Of a stretch of DNA of 64,000 nucleotides, positions 49,703 through 59,946 are shown in pieces. The translations under genes and the position numbers were made by a program. The notes under the pieces are model-generated. The model ran no database searches, was not told the origin of the DNA, and saw nothing but the letters and a program-made list of their open reading frames with translations. Each line of letters opens with the position of its first letter. Positions within the stretch are counted from its first letter, which is position 1. This stretch comes from Syntrophomonas sp. (GTDB lineage: Bacteria > Bacillota > Syntrophomonadia > Syntrophomonadales > Syntrophomonadaceae), in contig JAENZE010000004.1 in assembly GCA_016841425.1 (NCBI GenBank), positions 165,740-229,739 on the forward strand. The letters run 5' to 3'.

Positions 49703-52387
49703 ATGGATAATTTAATTGAAGTAATCGGAATTAGAGAAGAATACTGTACTAATTGTCATCAGTGCATAGCCGTATGTCCGGTAAAAGTCTGCAGTGACGG
49801 AAGCGGGGCTGTCGTAAAATTCAATAACGATTTATGTATCGGCTGCGGGCGATGCATCGAAGCCTGTATAAAGAGTCACGGTGGCATAATTGAAAAAAGC
49901 GCGCGATTTGCTATCGATGATGCTCTATCGTTTGCAGCTGATTTGCCTGGACATAATATTATAGCCCTCATAGCTCCATCAGCTCAGGGTAATTTTGATC
50001 TGCAGAAGTTAATTACCGCTTTAAAACTCCTGGGTGTTAAGGAGGTATATGATGTATCGTTGGGCGCGGAAATAGCTATAACCTGCTATCATGATGCCAT
50101 AAAACATGGGAATATAAAAACGCCGGTAATAGCACAGCCCTGCCCGGCAGTGGTCAAGTATATAGAACTTCATCATCCCAATTTAATAGAATACCTGGCA
50201 CCAATAGGCAGTCCGGTTCACAATCTGGCCGTTTATGTGAAATCACTGCATCCTAATGCTGAACTAGCGTTTATATCTCCCTGTCTGGCTAAACGAAGGG
50301 AATTTCAGGACAGCGGGCTAATCAAATACAATGTTATCTACCAGTCGATCCAAAAAATCCTGCAGGATAATAATATAAATTTGGATTCTCTGGAAAATGG
50401 GGAATTTGATAATATGGTACCGGCTGGAATAGCTACCAAGTTCTCTGCCCCCGGCGGCTTGAAGGAATCGTACCTGTACCACTATCCCGATACGCCTGCC
50501 AGCAGTATCGCCAAAATAGGAGGATCGGGTATTTATGAAGATTACCTGGCTGATTTAGAAAACTCTATAAAAAATGGCAGTTCGCACCTGCCTCTGATAG
50601 TAGACATTCTTAGCTGTGAAAACGGATGCAATATCGGACCTGGTTGCATCAATAAATCACTGGCTAAAGTTGAATACTCAGTGACCAGACGTTCAGAAAT
50701 AGAAACGAGGAATCAAGAAACTAACCAGCAATTGATAGATTTTTTAAGTGATATTACTAAAAAACTGGATTTCGGGTATCATCACTATCGAGATAAATCA
50801 CAGCAGAACCAGCTAAGAATGCCAACTGAAAATGAATTGCAGAAGATATATTTCGAGATGCATAAGCTGGAAGATAAAGACTTTAGGAATTGCGCCGCAT
50901 GTGGTTATAATTCCTGTTATCAAATGGCATTAGCAGTTTTTAACGGCTTAAACAAGGCTCAAAACTGTCACCTTTATCAGGAAAAGGAACTGCGCATAGA
51001 GCAGCAGGCTTTGAGAAGTTTGCATTATGAATTGAGCAATGTTTTTGATACTATGTCTGATGGGGTAATTGTGCTTGATAACCAGGGAATCGTATCGCAA
51101 TATAACCCTGCTGCCCTGAATATCACTGGTTATTCAGACGAAGCACTTATTGGTATCCATGTGGTTGATCTTTTCAGTGGGAAAGCGCCCTATACTCTTA
51201 AACTTCTACAAACCGGACAACCCTTTTACGATAAGGAAATCCTGCTGGATGGTAAACACCGGCAGATTCATGCTACGGCCTCAGGAAAACCTATATTTGA
51301 TGAATTTAACCGCGTCAATGGTGTTACTATAATCCTGAGACCAATCGCACAGGTGCATCAGTTGGTAAATACTCTAACCGGGGCACAGGCCAGTTTTACA
51401 TTTGACAGTATAATTGGAGAAGACAAACAACTAAAAAAATCAATTAAGCTCGGCATGATGGCAGGCACCAATGACTCCAATGTACTGCTTCAGGCTGAAA
51501 GCGGCACAGGAAAAGAAGTATTTGCCCAGGCTATTCATAATCACAGCTTACGCAAGAATGGACCTTTCGTAGCTCTTAACTGTGCAGCACTGCCTAGAGA
51601 GCTTATTAGCAGTGAGTTATTTGGCTATGCGGAAGGAGCTTTCACAGGTGCCCGACGCGGGGGAAGACCAGGTAAATTTGAATTCGCCAACGGAGGGACG
51701 CTCTTACTGGATGAGATAGGTGATATGCCGCTGGAACAGCAGGCAACTCTCCTGCGCGCTATCCAAGAGAAGGCAATACTAAGGGTGGGCAGCAATACCC
51801 TGATAAAAGTTGATGTCAGAATAATTGCAGCCACCAATCAGGACCTTCTGGCACTGGTTGAGCAGGGAAGGTTTAGAGCTGATCTATACTACCGGCTCAA
51901 CGTAATAAATATTTTTATCGCTCCACTACGTGAAAGACGTAAAGATATTGAACTGCTGTTTCAACATTTTTTGAAACAGATGGCTCCTAAATTTAACCGT
52001 GATATTACCAGAATTGATCCCTCGGTAATAAAATGCCTGGAAAACTATGATTGGCCGGGCAATGTTCGTGAACTGCAAAACGTAGTTGAGAGAATACTAT
52101 TGGTTACTGAAGATGATCAGGTGACTATAGAACATCTTCCCCGGGAAATTGCCAGTGCAGCTGTAGGCTATTCGGCAAAAATCGGTGAAAATTCAACTGA
52201 GATTAATAATTCTCCGATGCTTTCCAACCGAAATGCAAGGAAACTATATGCTCTGGAGCAGGAGAAACAACGTATAATAAGGGCACTAAACATGCATGGT
52301 GGCAATGTGACCCGGGCTTCAATTGAATTGGATATGTCCCGTAATACCTTGTATAGGAAAATGAAGACCCTTAATATTCACAATTAG
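49703..52387 (+). CDS. Sigma-54 activator with hydrogenase-like Fe-S sensor domains
   Basis: About 894 residues (ATG at 49703 behind GAGGT). Order: two [4Fe-4S] motifs (CTNCHQCIAVCP and CIGCGRCIEAC, about 15-55); an [FeFe]-hydrogenase large-subunit-like domain (about 70-330) with AQPCPAVVK, ISPCLAKRREF and LSCENGCNIGPGC in place of the H-cluster loops; a four-Cys Fe-S motif (CAACGYNSC and AQNC, about 397-422); a PAS domain (about 440-545); a sigma-54 AAA+ domain with ESGTGKE and GAFTGA (about 570-800); and a Fis HTH at the end. It should activate sigma-54 promoters in response to redox or hydrogen, most likely those at 52555 and 60112. Confidence 0.93.
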   Translation: MDNLIEVIGIREEYCTNCHQCIAVCPVKVCSDGSGAVVKFNNDLCIGCGRCIEACIKSHGGIIEKSARFAIDDALSFAADLPGHNIIALIAPSAQGNFDLQKLITALKLLGVKEVYDVSLGAEIAITCYHDAIKHGNIKTPVIAQPCPAVVKYIELHHPNLIEYLAPIGSPVHNLAVYVKSLHPNAELAFISPCLAKRREFQDSGLIKYNVIYQSIQKILQDNNINLDSLENGEFDNMVPAGIATKFSAPGGLKESYLYHYPDTPASSIAKIGGSGIYEDYLADLENSIKNGSSHLPLIVDILSCENGCNIGPGCINKSLAKVEYSVTRRSEIETRNQETNQQLIDFLSDITKKLDFGYHHYRDKSQQNQLRMPTENELQKIYFEMHKLEDKDFRNCAACGYNSCYQMALAVFNGLNKAQNCHLYQEKELRIEQQALRSLHYELSNVFDTMSDGVIVLDNQGIVSQYNPAALNITGYSDEALIGIHVVDLFSGKAPYTLKLLQTGQPFYDKEILLDGKHRQIHATASGKPIFDEFNRVNGVTIILRPIAQVHQLVNTLTGAQASFTFDSIIGEDKQLKKSIKLGMMAGTNDSNVLLQAESGTGKEVFAQAIHNHSLRKNGPFVALNCAALPRELISSELFGYAEGAFTGARRGGRPGKFEFANGGTLLLDEIGDMPLEQQATLLRAIQEKAILRVGSNTLIKVDVRIIAATNQDLLALVEQGRFRADLYYRLNVINIFIAPLRERRKDIELLFQHFLKQMAPKFNRDITRIDPSVIKCLENYDWPGNVRELQNVVERILLVTEDDQVTIEHLPREIASAAVGYSAKIGENSTEINNSPMLSNRNARKLYALEQEKQRIIRALNMHGGNVTRASIELDMSRNTLYRKMKTLNIHN

Positions 52388-52448
52388 ATAAGCAATTGTA
52401 CCAGAACTGTAACTAAATCGCTATGGCACACAATATTCATGGCAGTTA

Positions 52449-52463
52449 TGACACAGTTTTGAA
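52449..52463. promoter_or_regulatory. Candidate upstream activator site for promoter 1
   Basis: TGACACAGTTTTGA lies about 100 bases before the -24 box. ACAGTTTTGA recurs exactly in the second promoter region at 59988-59997. Position suits binding by the sigma-54 activator. Confidence 0.5.
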
Positions 52464-52507
52464 ACAACATCAAGTTTTAAATGATAAATCCATGTAATTT
52501 ATGTAAC

Positions 52508-52535
52508 GCCCCTGAATAGGGGCATTTATTTTTTT
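52508..52535 (+). terminator. Terminator after the sigma-54 regulator
   Basis: GCCCC-TGAATA-GGGGC followed by ATTTATTTTTTT. A near copy lies at 60052-60084 in front of the second sigma-54 promoter. It should end the regulator transcript before promoter 1. Confidence 0.8.
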
Positions 52536-52554
52536 CTACTGGTTTTTCTTCAGG

Positions 52555-52572
52555 TTGGCATGCTATTTGCAA
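52555..52572 (+). promoter_or_regulatory. Sigma-54 (-24/-12) promoter 1
   Basis: TTGGCATGCTATTTGCAA matches the sigma-54 consensus TGGCAC-N5-TTGC: GG at 52557-52558 and GC at 52569-52570, exactly ten bases apart. It lies about 100 bases upstream of the first paralogous gene and probably also serves the beta-oxidation genes behind it. Confidence 0.88.
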
Positions 52573-52668
52573 TAGTTTGAAACAAAGTAAAAGTAAAACA
52601 CAGAAATACTTAATTGGCAGTCTTGTGAAAGGCATAACGATCACAAGCATTAGAAAGGAGATGGGATT

Positions 52669-53214
52669 ATGGCTACAGTATTAGAAAAAATGCCGAACTA
52701 CTCTAACAATGTTGTCGATAAGACGGAAAATTTGAATTTATGTCCTCGTTATATGAATGACGTATATTCTCTGGGGACAAATCTGCAGTATTATTTAGGG
52801 GATATTTATATGCATTTGGCAAAATCGACACAGGGAGAGTTAAAGGACCAGTATGAGAAGATGGCATTTGAAGAGCTTATCATTAAGGATGAGATACAGA
52901 AGGTCTCTAATGCTCGTCTGAACGAAATGCTGGGGGATTTCTATAATAGCGGCGGAGCAGTTGTTGAATTGCCTTTATCTCACAAGCTATCCAAAGAAAC
53001 ACAGCCCTTTTTTAACCGTATTCTGGATAACTTCACCAAACAGGTTGAGAGTTCAACCGTCCTGGCCGCCAACGGCACCATCAGCGCCGGTAAGCTGGAA
53101 AATATGGTTAAATATGATATTATCGAAATGTATACTAATATGAGCAAATTGTTCCCGGAAGAAGAGATAGTGAAAGCCTTCAATAAATTAATCACTATAA
53201 GAGAAATGATTTAA
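52669..53214 (+). CDS. Unrecognised helical protein, paralogue 1, behind sigma-54 promoter
   Basis: A 181-residue soluble protein, predicted almost fully helical. GAAAGGAG lies ahead of the ATG. It is about 60 percent identical by eye over its length to the product of 60237-60785; shared stretches are VLEKM-NYS, MNDVYS-G-NLQYY-GDIY, FTKQVESS-VLAANG and YDIIEMYTNMSKLF. The long helices with spaced Glu/Gln recall ferritin-like or four-helix proteins, but no ExxH pairs are present. It is the first gene after sigma-54 promoter 1 and precedes the crotonase gene, so a role in butyrate metabolism or its membrane or redox coupling is inferred. Confidence 0.85.
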   Translation: MATVLEKMPNYSNNVVDKTENLNLCPRYMNDVYSLGTNLQYYLGDIYMHLAKSTQGELKDQYEKMAFEELIIKDEIQKVSNARLNEMLGDFYNSGGAVVELPLSHKLSKETQPFFNRILDNFTKQVESSTVLAANGTISAGKLENMVKYDIIEMYTNMSKLFPEEEIVKAFNKLITIREMI

Positions 53215-53338
53215 GTTTCATTGGAGTCAACAGGTTCTTCATTGAAAAAATCTATGTAATAAAAAAACGTGCAGGAATATATAAAGATATCGGACAGGAA
53301 ATGTTGTATATGGATATTTATTAAAGGAGGTGATGTTT

Positions 53339-54121
53339 ATGACCTACGAAAACTTGTTGCTGGAAAAGGAAGATAGAATAGCAACATTGTACATTAACAG
53401 ACCCAAAGCGCTTAATGCGCTCAACAAGGAAACACTCCTGGAGCTGAAAGATGCTATAACCAGTATTGCTCAAGATGATGATATAGATCTGCTAATCATA
53501 ACAGGTGCAGGAGACAAGGCCTTTGTAGCTGGTGCAGATATAGCTTATATGCAGAATCTGCCCGCTATGGAAGCTCGTGCTTTTGCAGCTCTTGGTCAGC
53601 AGGTATTCATGATGATTGAGACTATGGAAAAACCAGTTATTGCAGCCGTTAACGGTTTTGCTCTCGGAGGCGGATGTGAATTAGCAATGTGCTGTGATTT
53701 TCGGATCGCCTCTGTGAAAGCTAAATTCGGACAACCTGAAGTAGGCCTGGGCATTATACCAGGTTTTGGCGGCACCCAGCGTCTTACCCGTTTGATTGGG
53801 GCCGGTATGGCCAAGCAGTTGCTTTACACTGCTGACGTCATAGGTGCTGACGAAGCTCTTCGTATAGGTCTGGTTAATTCAGTACAAACGCCCGAAGAAT
53901 TGATGGATGTTGTGAAGGCAACTGCAGGTAGAATCCTAAGCAAGGGTCAGGCAGCCATAAGACTTTGCAAAGCCGCCGCCAATGAAGGTTTGCAGACCGA
54001 TATTAATAGAGGCATGACTATAGAGGCAGATGCATTTGGTCTTTGTTTTGCTACGGCTGACCAGAGGGAAGGAATGACTGCTTTTATTGAAAAGCGTAAA
54101 GCCGACTTTACCGGTAAATAG
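53339..54121 (+). CDS. crt: Enoyl-CoA hydratase (crotonase)
   Basis: A 260-residue crotonase. I choose the ATG at 53339, eight bases after AGGAGG. It adds water to crotonyl-CoA to give (S)-3-hydroxybutyryl-CoA. Marks are [17 protein letters not shown] (CoA/oxyanion), [20 protein letters not shown] with the first catalytic Glu, and [20 protein letters not shown] with the second. It starts the run crt-hbd-thl-acd-CoA-transferase. The 125 bases before it have no terminator, so it is likely on the same transcript as paralogue 1. Confidence 0.95.
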   Translation: MTYENLLLEKEDRIATLYINRPKALNALNKETLLELKDAITSIAQDDDIDLLIITGAGDKAFVAGADIAYMQNLPAMEARAFAALGQQVFMMIETMEKPVIAAVNGFALGGGCELAMCCDFRIASVKAKFGQPEVGLGIIPGFGGTQRLTRLIGAGMAKQLLYTADVIGADEALRIGLVNSVQTPEELMDVVKATAGRILSKGQAAIRLCKAAANEGLQTDINRGMTIEADAFGLCFATADQREGMTAFIEKRKADFTGK

Positions 54122-54164
54122 ACTGAAAACTGCTGTGTTGGATAAAATTATGGGAGGTAATTAT

Positions 54165-55007
54165 ATGAAGATAATGGTACTAGGAGCAGGTACTATGGGA
54201 GCAGGCATTGTTCAGACCGCTGCACAAGCCGGCTTCGAGGTTATAGTACGCGATATTAAACAGGAATTTGTTGATAAAGGGATTACGGGAATCAATAAGA
54301 TCCTGGGTAAGAATGTTGATAAAGGCAAAATGACTGCCGAAGATAAAGCTGCGGTTATGGGCAGGATTTCCGGGACAGTTGATATGGCTGCTGCGGCAGA
54401 CTGCGATCTGGTTATTGAAGCTGCTCTGGAAGTCATGGAGATTAAGAAAACTATTTTCAAAGAGTTGGATACTATCTGTAAACCCAGCTGCATTTTAGCC
54501 AGCAACACCTCGGCTTTGAGCGTCACCGAAATCGCCGCCGCTACTGGCAGAGCAGACAAGGTGATCGGCATGCACTTCTTCAACCCGGTACCAGCCATGA
54601 AACTGGTAGAAATCATCCGGGGAGCTAACACCAGCCAGGAAACTTTCGATGCCATTAAAGACCTTTCTGAAAAGATGGGTAAGGCTCCGGTGGAAATCAA
54701 CGAAGCCCCCGGCTTTGTTGTTAACCGTCTATTGATTCCCATGCTCAATGAAGGTATGTATGCATTAATGGAAGGGGTAGCCAGTGCTACTGACATTGAT
54801 ACTTCCATGAAGTTTGGCGCTGGACATCCTATGGGACCGCTGGCTCTGGCCGATATGATTGGACTGGATATCTGCCTTTTAATAATGGAAACCTTATACA
54901 AAGAGTTTGGCGACCCCAAATATCGTCCTTGTCCGCTGCTGGTTAAGATGGTCCGGGCTAATAAGCTGGGACGTAAGACTGGTGAAGGATTCTTCGACTA
55001 TAAATAA
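54165..55007 (+). CDS. hbd: 3-Hydroxybutyryl-CoA dehydrogenase
   Basis: A 280-residue enzyme starting at the ATG at 54165 (GGGAGGTAA upstream). It converts (S)-3-hydroxybutyryl-CoA to acetoacetyl-CoA with NAD. The N-terminal Rossmann motif is [13 protein letters not shown]; the active-site His is in [18 protein letters not shown]; the C-terminal helical domain has [19 protein letters not shown] and DIGLDICL-like segments ending [11 protein letters not shown]. Length is normal. It lies 43 bases after crt. Confidence 0.95.
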   Translation: MKIMVLGAGTMGAGIVQTAAQAGFEVIVRDIKQEFVDKGITGINKILGKNVDKGKMTAEDKAAVMGRISGTVDMAAAADCDLVIEAALEVMEIKKTIFKELDTICKPSCILASNTSALSVTEIAAATGRADKVIGMHFFNPVPAMKLVEIIRGANTSQETFDAIKDLSEKMGKAPVEINEAPGFVVNRLLIPMLNEGMYALMEGVASATDIDTSMKFGAGHPMGPLALADMIGLDICLLIMETLYKEFGDPKYRPCPLLVKMVRANKLGRKTGEGFFDYK

Positions 55008-55030
55008 TTATTAGAAGGGAAGTGAACGTA

Positions 55031-56221
55031 ATGTCAAGAGAAGTAGTAGTAGCAGGAGTATGTCGTACCGCATTAGGAACCTTCGGGGGTGCGTTAAAAG
55101 ATGTTAAGGCCGTAGAATTAGGCAGAATCGTAATGGAAGAGTCCATCAAAAGGGCTGGAATTAAACCCGAACAGGTTGAAGAGGTAATCTTCGGCTGTGT
55201 CTTACAGGCAGGACAGGGACAAAACGTAGCCCGGCAGTCCATGATACATGCTGGAATCCCTATTGAAATACCAGCTTTCACCATCAACAAAGTTTGCGGA
55301 TCAGGTATGAAAGCGGTACATCTGGCAGCCCAGGTCATTAAAGCCGGGGATGCAGATATAGTGCTGGCTGGCGGTATGGAAAACATGAGCGCTCATCCCT
55401 ATTACCTGCCCAATGCCCGGTGGGGATATAGGATGAACATGGTAAAAGGTGATCTCATAGACGGCATGGTTTATGACGGATTATGGGAAATCTTCAATGG
55501 ATATCATATGGGTATGACTGCCGAGAATGTGGCAGAACAGTGGGGCTTAACCCGGGAAGAACAAGATGACTTTGGCTACTTGAGCCAGGTTAGAGCTGCA
55601 GAAGCCATTGCCTCAGGCAGATTTAAAGATGAGATCGTGCCGGTAGTAATTAAAGGTAAAAAGGGTGACACAGTATTTGATACTGACGAGCATCCCAGGA
55701 TGACTACCCGGGAAAAAATGGCTACCCTGGGCACCGCCTTCAAAAAGGGCGGAACCGTTACTGCAGGAAGTGCTTCCGGAATAAACGATGGTGCAGCTGC
55801 CATGATCGTAATGTCCAAAGAAAAAGCTGATGAACTGGGAATCAAACCGATGGCAAAGATAGTAAGCTACGCCTCCGGTGGAGTAGATCCTTCAATTATG
55901 GGTGTTGGCCCGGTACCAGCCACCAAAAAAGCGCTTGAAAAAGCAGGTATGACCGTAGACGATATCGATCTAATAGAAGCCAACGAGGCATTTGCTGCCC
56001 AGTCACTGGCTGTAGCCCGGGACTGCGGATGGGCTGACAAGATGGAAAAAGTAAATGTAAACGGCGGAGCTATCGCCCTGGGTCATCCGATTGGGTCTTC
56101 TGGAGCCAGGATAATGGTTACACTGCTATATGAGATGCAAAAACGCAATGCCAAAACCGGGCTGGCCACACTCTGTATAGGCGGCGGCATGGGAACCACC
56201 ACCATATTTGAAATGCTCTAA
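55031..56221 (+). CDS. thl: Acetyl-CoA acetyltransferase (thiolase)
   Basis: A 396-residue thiolase; the ATG at 55031 follows AAGGGA. It splits acetoacetyl-CoA with CoA to two acetyl-CoA (or the reverse). The nucleophile is Cys 89 in [15 protein letters not shown]; His 352 ([14 protein letters not shown]) and Cys 382 ([14 protein letters not shown]) complete the active site. It is 23 bases from hbd, in the same operon. A degraded repeat of its 3' end lies downstream at 56335-56381. Confidence 0.95.
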   Translation: MSREVVVAGVCRTALGTFGGALKDVKAVELGRIVMEESIKRAGIKPEQVEEVIFGCVLQAGQGQNVARQSMIHAGIPIEIPAFTINKVCGSGMKAVHLAAQVIKAGDADIVLAGGMENMSAHPYYLPNARWGYRMNMVKGDLIDGMVYDGLWEIFNGYHMGMTAENVAEQWGLTREEQDDFGYLSQVRAAEAIASGRFKDEIVPVVIKGKKGDTVFDTDEHPRMTTREKMATLGTAFKKGGTVTAGSASGINDGAAAMIVMSKEKADELGIKPMAKIVSYASGGVDPSIMGVGPVPATKKALEKAGMTVDDIDLIEANEAFAAQSLAVARDCGWADKMEKVNVNGGAIALGHPIGSSGARIMVTLLYEMQKRNAKTGLATLCIGGGMGTTTIFEML

Positions 56222-56334
56222 AATAAGAACAACCCTTATTTAAACCTGAAATGGTCCCAGCGTGAACCAAATTATGAATTATTTTACTCTGCCCCAGGAA
56301 CATAAAACGCAACCTTAATATCTGCCTGGGTTCA

Positions 56335-56381
56335 TATTGTATAGGCACAGCATGGGATGTACCACTATATTGGAGTTATAC
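56335..56381 (+). pseudogene. Degenerate copy of the thiolase 3' end
   Basis: TGTATAGGCACAGCATGGGA and the following CCACTATATTGGAG align with the thiolase end (TGTATAGGCGGCGGCATGGG, then CCACCATATTTGAA). About three quarters of bases match over 45 positions, with small gaps. It suggests that a second thiolase gene once followed and was largely deleted. The rest of 56222-56484 has no frame of note. Confidence 0.5.
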
Positions 56382-56484
56382 TAGGATTAACCGTAGCATC
56401 ATATCGAAGCTGCTATTACTGGCAGCACAAACGCGGAAATGATTGAAGCATTTAATTAAATAAAATATATAGGAGGTTATTGCA

Positions 56485-58317
56485 ATGCCGCATAATAATT
56501 ATCTGTACCAAACTCGGGACATTAAGTTCCAGATTAAAGAATGGCTTGACATGGAAAAACTTTTATCCCTCGATGCTTACAAAGAATACTATGGAATTGA
56601 TGATATTGATTCGTTCCTCGATGTTAACTACAAAGTCTGCCGCGACGTGATCTGTCCGGCCAACAAGGATGCCGATGATCCCGGTATGAAGTATGTGGGC
56701 GGCAACGAACATGCAGTCGTAAGCCCCGAGGTCTTCAAAAGTGTCTACAATACAGTTATGGAAGCCGAGTTGGGCCCGCAGTTCGGCTACCGCGGAGAAG
56801 GCAAAATACCGCTGTCCTGGTACGCTCCAATCCTGGAAATGCAGAGCGGTGCATCCCCGGCTATAGTAATGTTCTGGTGTCTGACCCAGGGTGCTACCAC
56901 CGTAATCCAGAAATATTGCAGCCAAAAACACCAGGATATGTTCCTGCCCAAGATGTTTACCGGTGAATGGGGCGGTACCATGTGCCTGACCGAACCAGGT
57001 GCAGGATCAGAGGTCGGCGCTGTTGCCAGCAAGGCATTTCCTACCGATACTCCAGGTCTTTGGAAGATTAAAGGGCAGAAGTGCTTCATAACCTCCGGCG
57101 ACCATGACATGGCTGAGAACATTGTCCACCTCGTGCTTGCCAAATGCCCGGGCGCAAAAGAAGGCACCGCAGGCATTTCACTCTTCCTTGTTCCCAAGTT
57201 CTGGGTCAACGATGATGGCTCCCTGGGCACATGGAATGACGTAACCTCCGTCGGCATCGAGCACAAGATGGGTATTCATGGCTCTTCCACCCTCACCCTG
57301 GCCTTTGGTGAAAACAACAATTGCCTGGGCTGGATGGTAGGCGACGTAGACCCGGTAGACGGCAAAGGTAAAGGGATGGCTCAGATGTTCCAGTATATGA
57401 ACGAAGAACGTCTGAACACCGGGTTATTCTCCCTGGGTGCCCTGGGTGCAGCCTATTACGCAGCTCTGGATTATACTAAGGTCCGCGTACAGAGCAAAAA
57501 GTCCACCGATCCGAAGGGCCCCAGCGTCCGAATCATTGAGCACGAAGACGTCCGCCGCATGCTGCTGCTGCAAAAGGCTCAGATGGAAGCTATCCGGGCA
57601 CTGATTTATCAGACCTACCTCTATGTCGATCTGTCCCATGATGCTGCAACTCCTGAAGATAGGGAATACGCTGACGACATGTTTATGATCAATAACCCGC
57701 TGTGCAAGGCCTATTCATCAGATATAGCCTGGATTTGCACCGAGCAGGCGATCCAGTGCCACGGCGGCTATGGTTTCATGGAAGAGTATGCCCCGGCTTC
57801 CCTGGCCCGAGACTGCAAGATCTACTCCCTGTGGGAAGGCACCAACTTCATTCAGTCGCAAGACTTTACCGGCCGCAAATTCACCATGAAGGACGGCTCA
57901 CCGTTCAAGAAGTGGCTGGGGGAAATTGCTGATTTCATCGCCAATCAGAAAACTCCAGAATTCGAGGCTGAATTCGCGATGATGGACGATGCCTTCACCG
58001 CTTTCAACTCAATTGTCGATATGAATGATGCCTGGCAGGCTGGCAATAAGCAAATGAAACAGCTATTCGCAACCCGGACCATGCATGCCGGTGCGAGAAT
58101 CTACTGCGGTAAGCTGATGCTCTCCCAGGGTCTCCTGGCTGTCAAAAAACTCGCAGACCTGGGCGACGACCACTTCGATGCCAACTTCTACAAGGGCAAA
58201 ATCGCCAGTGTCAAGTTCTATGTCATGAACGTTGTTCCCGAAGTCTTCGGATTCGAGAAGGCCATGAAGGCTGCCGACACCAGCGCTATTGACATAGCCG
58301 AAGAGCAGTTTATGTAA
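56485..58317 (+). CDS. Acyl-CoA (butyryl-CoA) dehydrogenase
   Basis: A 610-residue FAD enzyme of the long acyl-CoA dehydrogenase class with an extra C-terminal helical domain (about 470-610), longer than the 380-residue Bcd type. It oxidises butyryl-CoA to crotonyl-CoA. Visible are MCLTEPGAGSEVGAVASKAF (FAD/substrate contacts), CFITSGDHDMAENIVHLVL, GGYGFMEEYAPASLARDCKI, and SLWEGTNFIQSQDF with the likely catalytic Glu. AGGAGG precedes the ATG. Electrons probably go to an ETF encoded elsewhere, a hard step for a syntroph because it needs reverse electron transport. Confidence 0.93.
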   Translation: MPHNNYLYQTRDIKFQIKEWLDMEKLLSLDAYKEYYGIDDIDSFLDVNYKVCRDVICPANKDADDPGMKYVGGNEHAVVSPEVFKSVYNTVMEAELGPQFGYRGEGKIPLSWYAPILEMQSGASPAIVMFWCLTQGATTVIQKYCSQKHQDMFLPKMFTGEWGGTMCLTEPGAGSEVGAVASKAFPTDTPGLWKIKGQKCFITSGDHDMAENIVHLVLAKCPGAKEGTAGISLFLVPKFWVNDDGSLGTWNDVTSVGIEHKMGIHGSSTLTLAFGENNNCLGWMVGDVDPVDGKGKGMAQMFQYMNEERLNTGLFSLGALGAAYYAALDYTKVRVQSKKSTDPKGPSVRIIEHEDVRRMLLLQKAQMEAIRALIYQTYLYVDLSHDAATPEDREYADDMFMINNPLCKAYSSDIAWICTEQAIQCHGGYGFMEEYAPASLARDCKIYSLWEGTNFIQSQDFTGRKFTMKDGSPFKKWLGEIADFIANQKTPEFEAEFAMMDDAFTAFNSIVDMNDAWQAGNKQMKQLFATRTMHAGARIYCGKLMLSQGLLAVKKLADLGDDHFDANFYKGKIASVKFYVMNVVPEVFGFEKAMKAADTSAIDIAEEQFM

Positions 58318-58415
58318 AATTTAATTGGAACTTGACCTAAGGCAGGAAACTATTCATGTTCTTACCTGAAAAACGAAATATCCAATTAAAGATCTGAAAA
58401 CTCAAATATCTTTAT

Positions 58416-58445
58416 GAGAGCGGAACCGGCTCAGGTTCCGCTCTC
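58416..58445 (+). terminator. Twelve-base-pair hairpin after the dehydrogenase gene
   Basis: GAGAGCGGAACC and GGTTCCGCTCTC form a perfect stem with loop GGCTCA. There is no T-run, so it may only slow transcription or protect the upstream RNA; the CoA-transferase gene could be partly uncoupled from the operon. Confidence 0.6.
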
Positions 58446-58521
58446 AATAAGTAAAGCCTTGACAGAGCGGTTTTATCATAATCGTGTGTGTTGTTATAAA
58501 TGATTAAAGGAGGAAATTTAC

Positions 58522-59865
58522 GTGTATCAGAGATGGTTAGATGAATATAGAAGCAAATTGGTTACTGCTGATGAAGCAGCCAAGTTAGTAAAATCAGGAG
58601 ATTGGGTAGAATATGCATTTGGAGTAAACGGTTCCTATGATTTTGATCAAGCCCTAGCTAAAAGAAAAGATGAATTATATGATGTAAATATAAAATGTGA
58701 TATCGGATCTTACCGGCATTTTACCGCGGAGGCAGACCCCACCGGAGAGATATTTACCTGGAACAGCTGGCATGTGGCAGGTCTGGATAAAAACTTCATA
58801 GGCAAGAACCTGTATTATATCCCCATGAAATTTCATGAAAACCCCATGATGACCAGAAAAGACATTATTCCGAATAATATTACGGTCGTTATGTGTACTC
58901 CCATGGACGAAAAGGGATATTTTAATTTTGGAGCCAGTGCAGCTACCACCTGGGCTGCTATGGAAAATACAGATAAGATAGTTATTGAGGTTAATGAGAA
59001 GATGCCCAGATGCCTGGGTGGAAACCAGGAATGCATACATGTTACCCAGGTAGATTACATAATTGAGGGAAGTAATCCCGACCTGCTGGTACTTGGTGCA
59101 GCAGTTCCCAGTGATATTGAAATAAAAATTGCAGAACACATCATCGAAAAACTTTACGATGGGAACTGCATTCAGCTGGGCATAGGCGGAACTCCTAATG
59201 CAGTCGGAAACATGGTGGCAGCATCTGACTTGAAGGACCTGGGCGTTCATACCGAGATGTATGTAGATGCATATTTAGAGATGTACAAAGCAGGAAAGAT
59301 AACCGGAGCCAGGAAGAAACTGGATAAATATAAACAGGTCTATTCCTTTGCTATGGGAAGCAAGGAGTTATATGATTATATCGATAATAACCCCGGGCTG
59401 GCATCATATTCAGTCGATTATACCAATAACCCTTACATAGTAGCTCAGATTGACGATTTTGTATCTATAAACGCCTGTATCGAAGTAGATCTATTTGGCC
59501 AGGTCTGTGCAGAGAGCGTAGGCACCAGGCATATAAGCGGTACCGGCGGACAATTGGACTTTGTGGAAGGTGCATATAAATCCAAAGGCGGCCAGAGTTT
59601 TGTGTGTCTGCCCTCCACCATCGAGAGCAAAGGGGAAGTAAAGTCCAGGATTTGTCCCATACTGAGTCCGGGAGCAATTGTTACTGATCCGAGAACTGCT
59701 ACCCATATGCTGGTAACTGAATATGGGATAGCCAATATGAAAGGAAAGAGTACCTGGCAGAGAGCGGAAGCACTGATAAATATCGCTCATCCAGATTTCA
59801 GAGATGAACTAATCAAAGAAGCAGAAAAAATGAATATCTGGCGTAAAGTTAATAAAATGAAATAA
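58522..59865 (+). CDS. Butyryl-CoA:acetate-type CoA-transferase
   Basis: A 447-residue CoA-transferase of the acetyl-CoA hydrolase/transferase family (4-hydroxybutyrate or butyrate CoA-transferases). The CoA-binding loop GIGGTPNAVGN and the likely catalytic Glu 245 in GVHTEMYVDA are present, with HISGTGGQLDFVEGAYKSKG and RTATHMLVTEYGIANMKGKS in the second half. It can activate butyrate with acetyl-CoA or release butyrate, so it links the pathway to the free acid. AGGAGG precedes the GTG start. Confidence 0.92.
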   Translation: MYQRWLDEYRSKLVTADEAAKLVKSGDWVEYAFGVNGSYDFDQALAKRKDELYDVNIKCDIGSYRHFTAEADPTGEIFTWNSWHVAGLDKNFIGKNLYYIPMKFHENPMMTRKDIIPNNITVVMCTPMDEKGYFNFGASAATTWAAMENTDKIVIEVNEKMPRCLGGNQECIHVTQVDYIIEGSNPDLLVLGAAVPSDIEIKIAEHIIEKLYDGNCIQLGIGGTPNAVGNMVAASDLKDLGVHTEMYVDAYLEMYKAGKITGARKKLDKYKQVYSFAMGSKELYDYIDNNPGLASYSVDYTNNPYIVAQIDDFVSINACIEVDLFGQVCAESVGTRHISGTGGQLDFVEGAYKSKGGQSFVCLPSTIESKGEVKSRICPILSPGAIVTDPRTATHMLVTEYGIANMKGKSTWQRAEALINIAHPDFRDELIKEAEKMNIWRKVNKMK

Positions 59866-59946
59866 AGCTGCGAGATTAGATATTACCCGAATTACTCCTG
59901 GTCTTAAGATCAAATTTTAAACTATCAGCAGCAAAATGGTTGTGTC

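Noticed and set aside
54212-54919. 235-codon minus-strand frame
   Set aside because: Antisense to the certain 3-hydroxybutyryl-CoA dehydrogenase gene.
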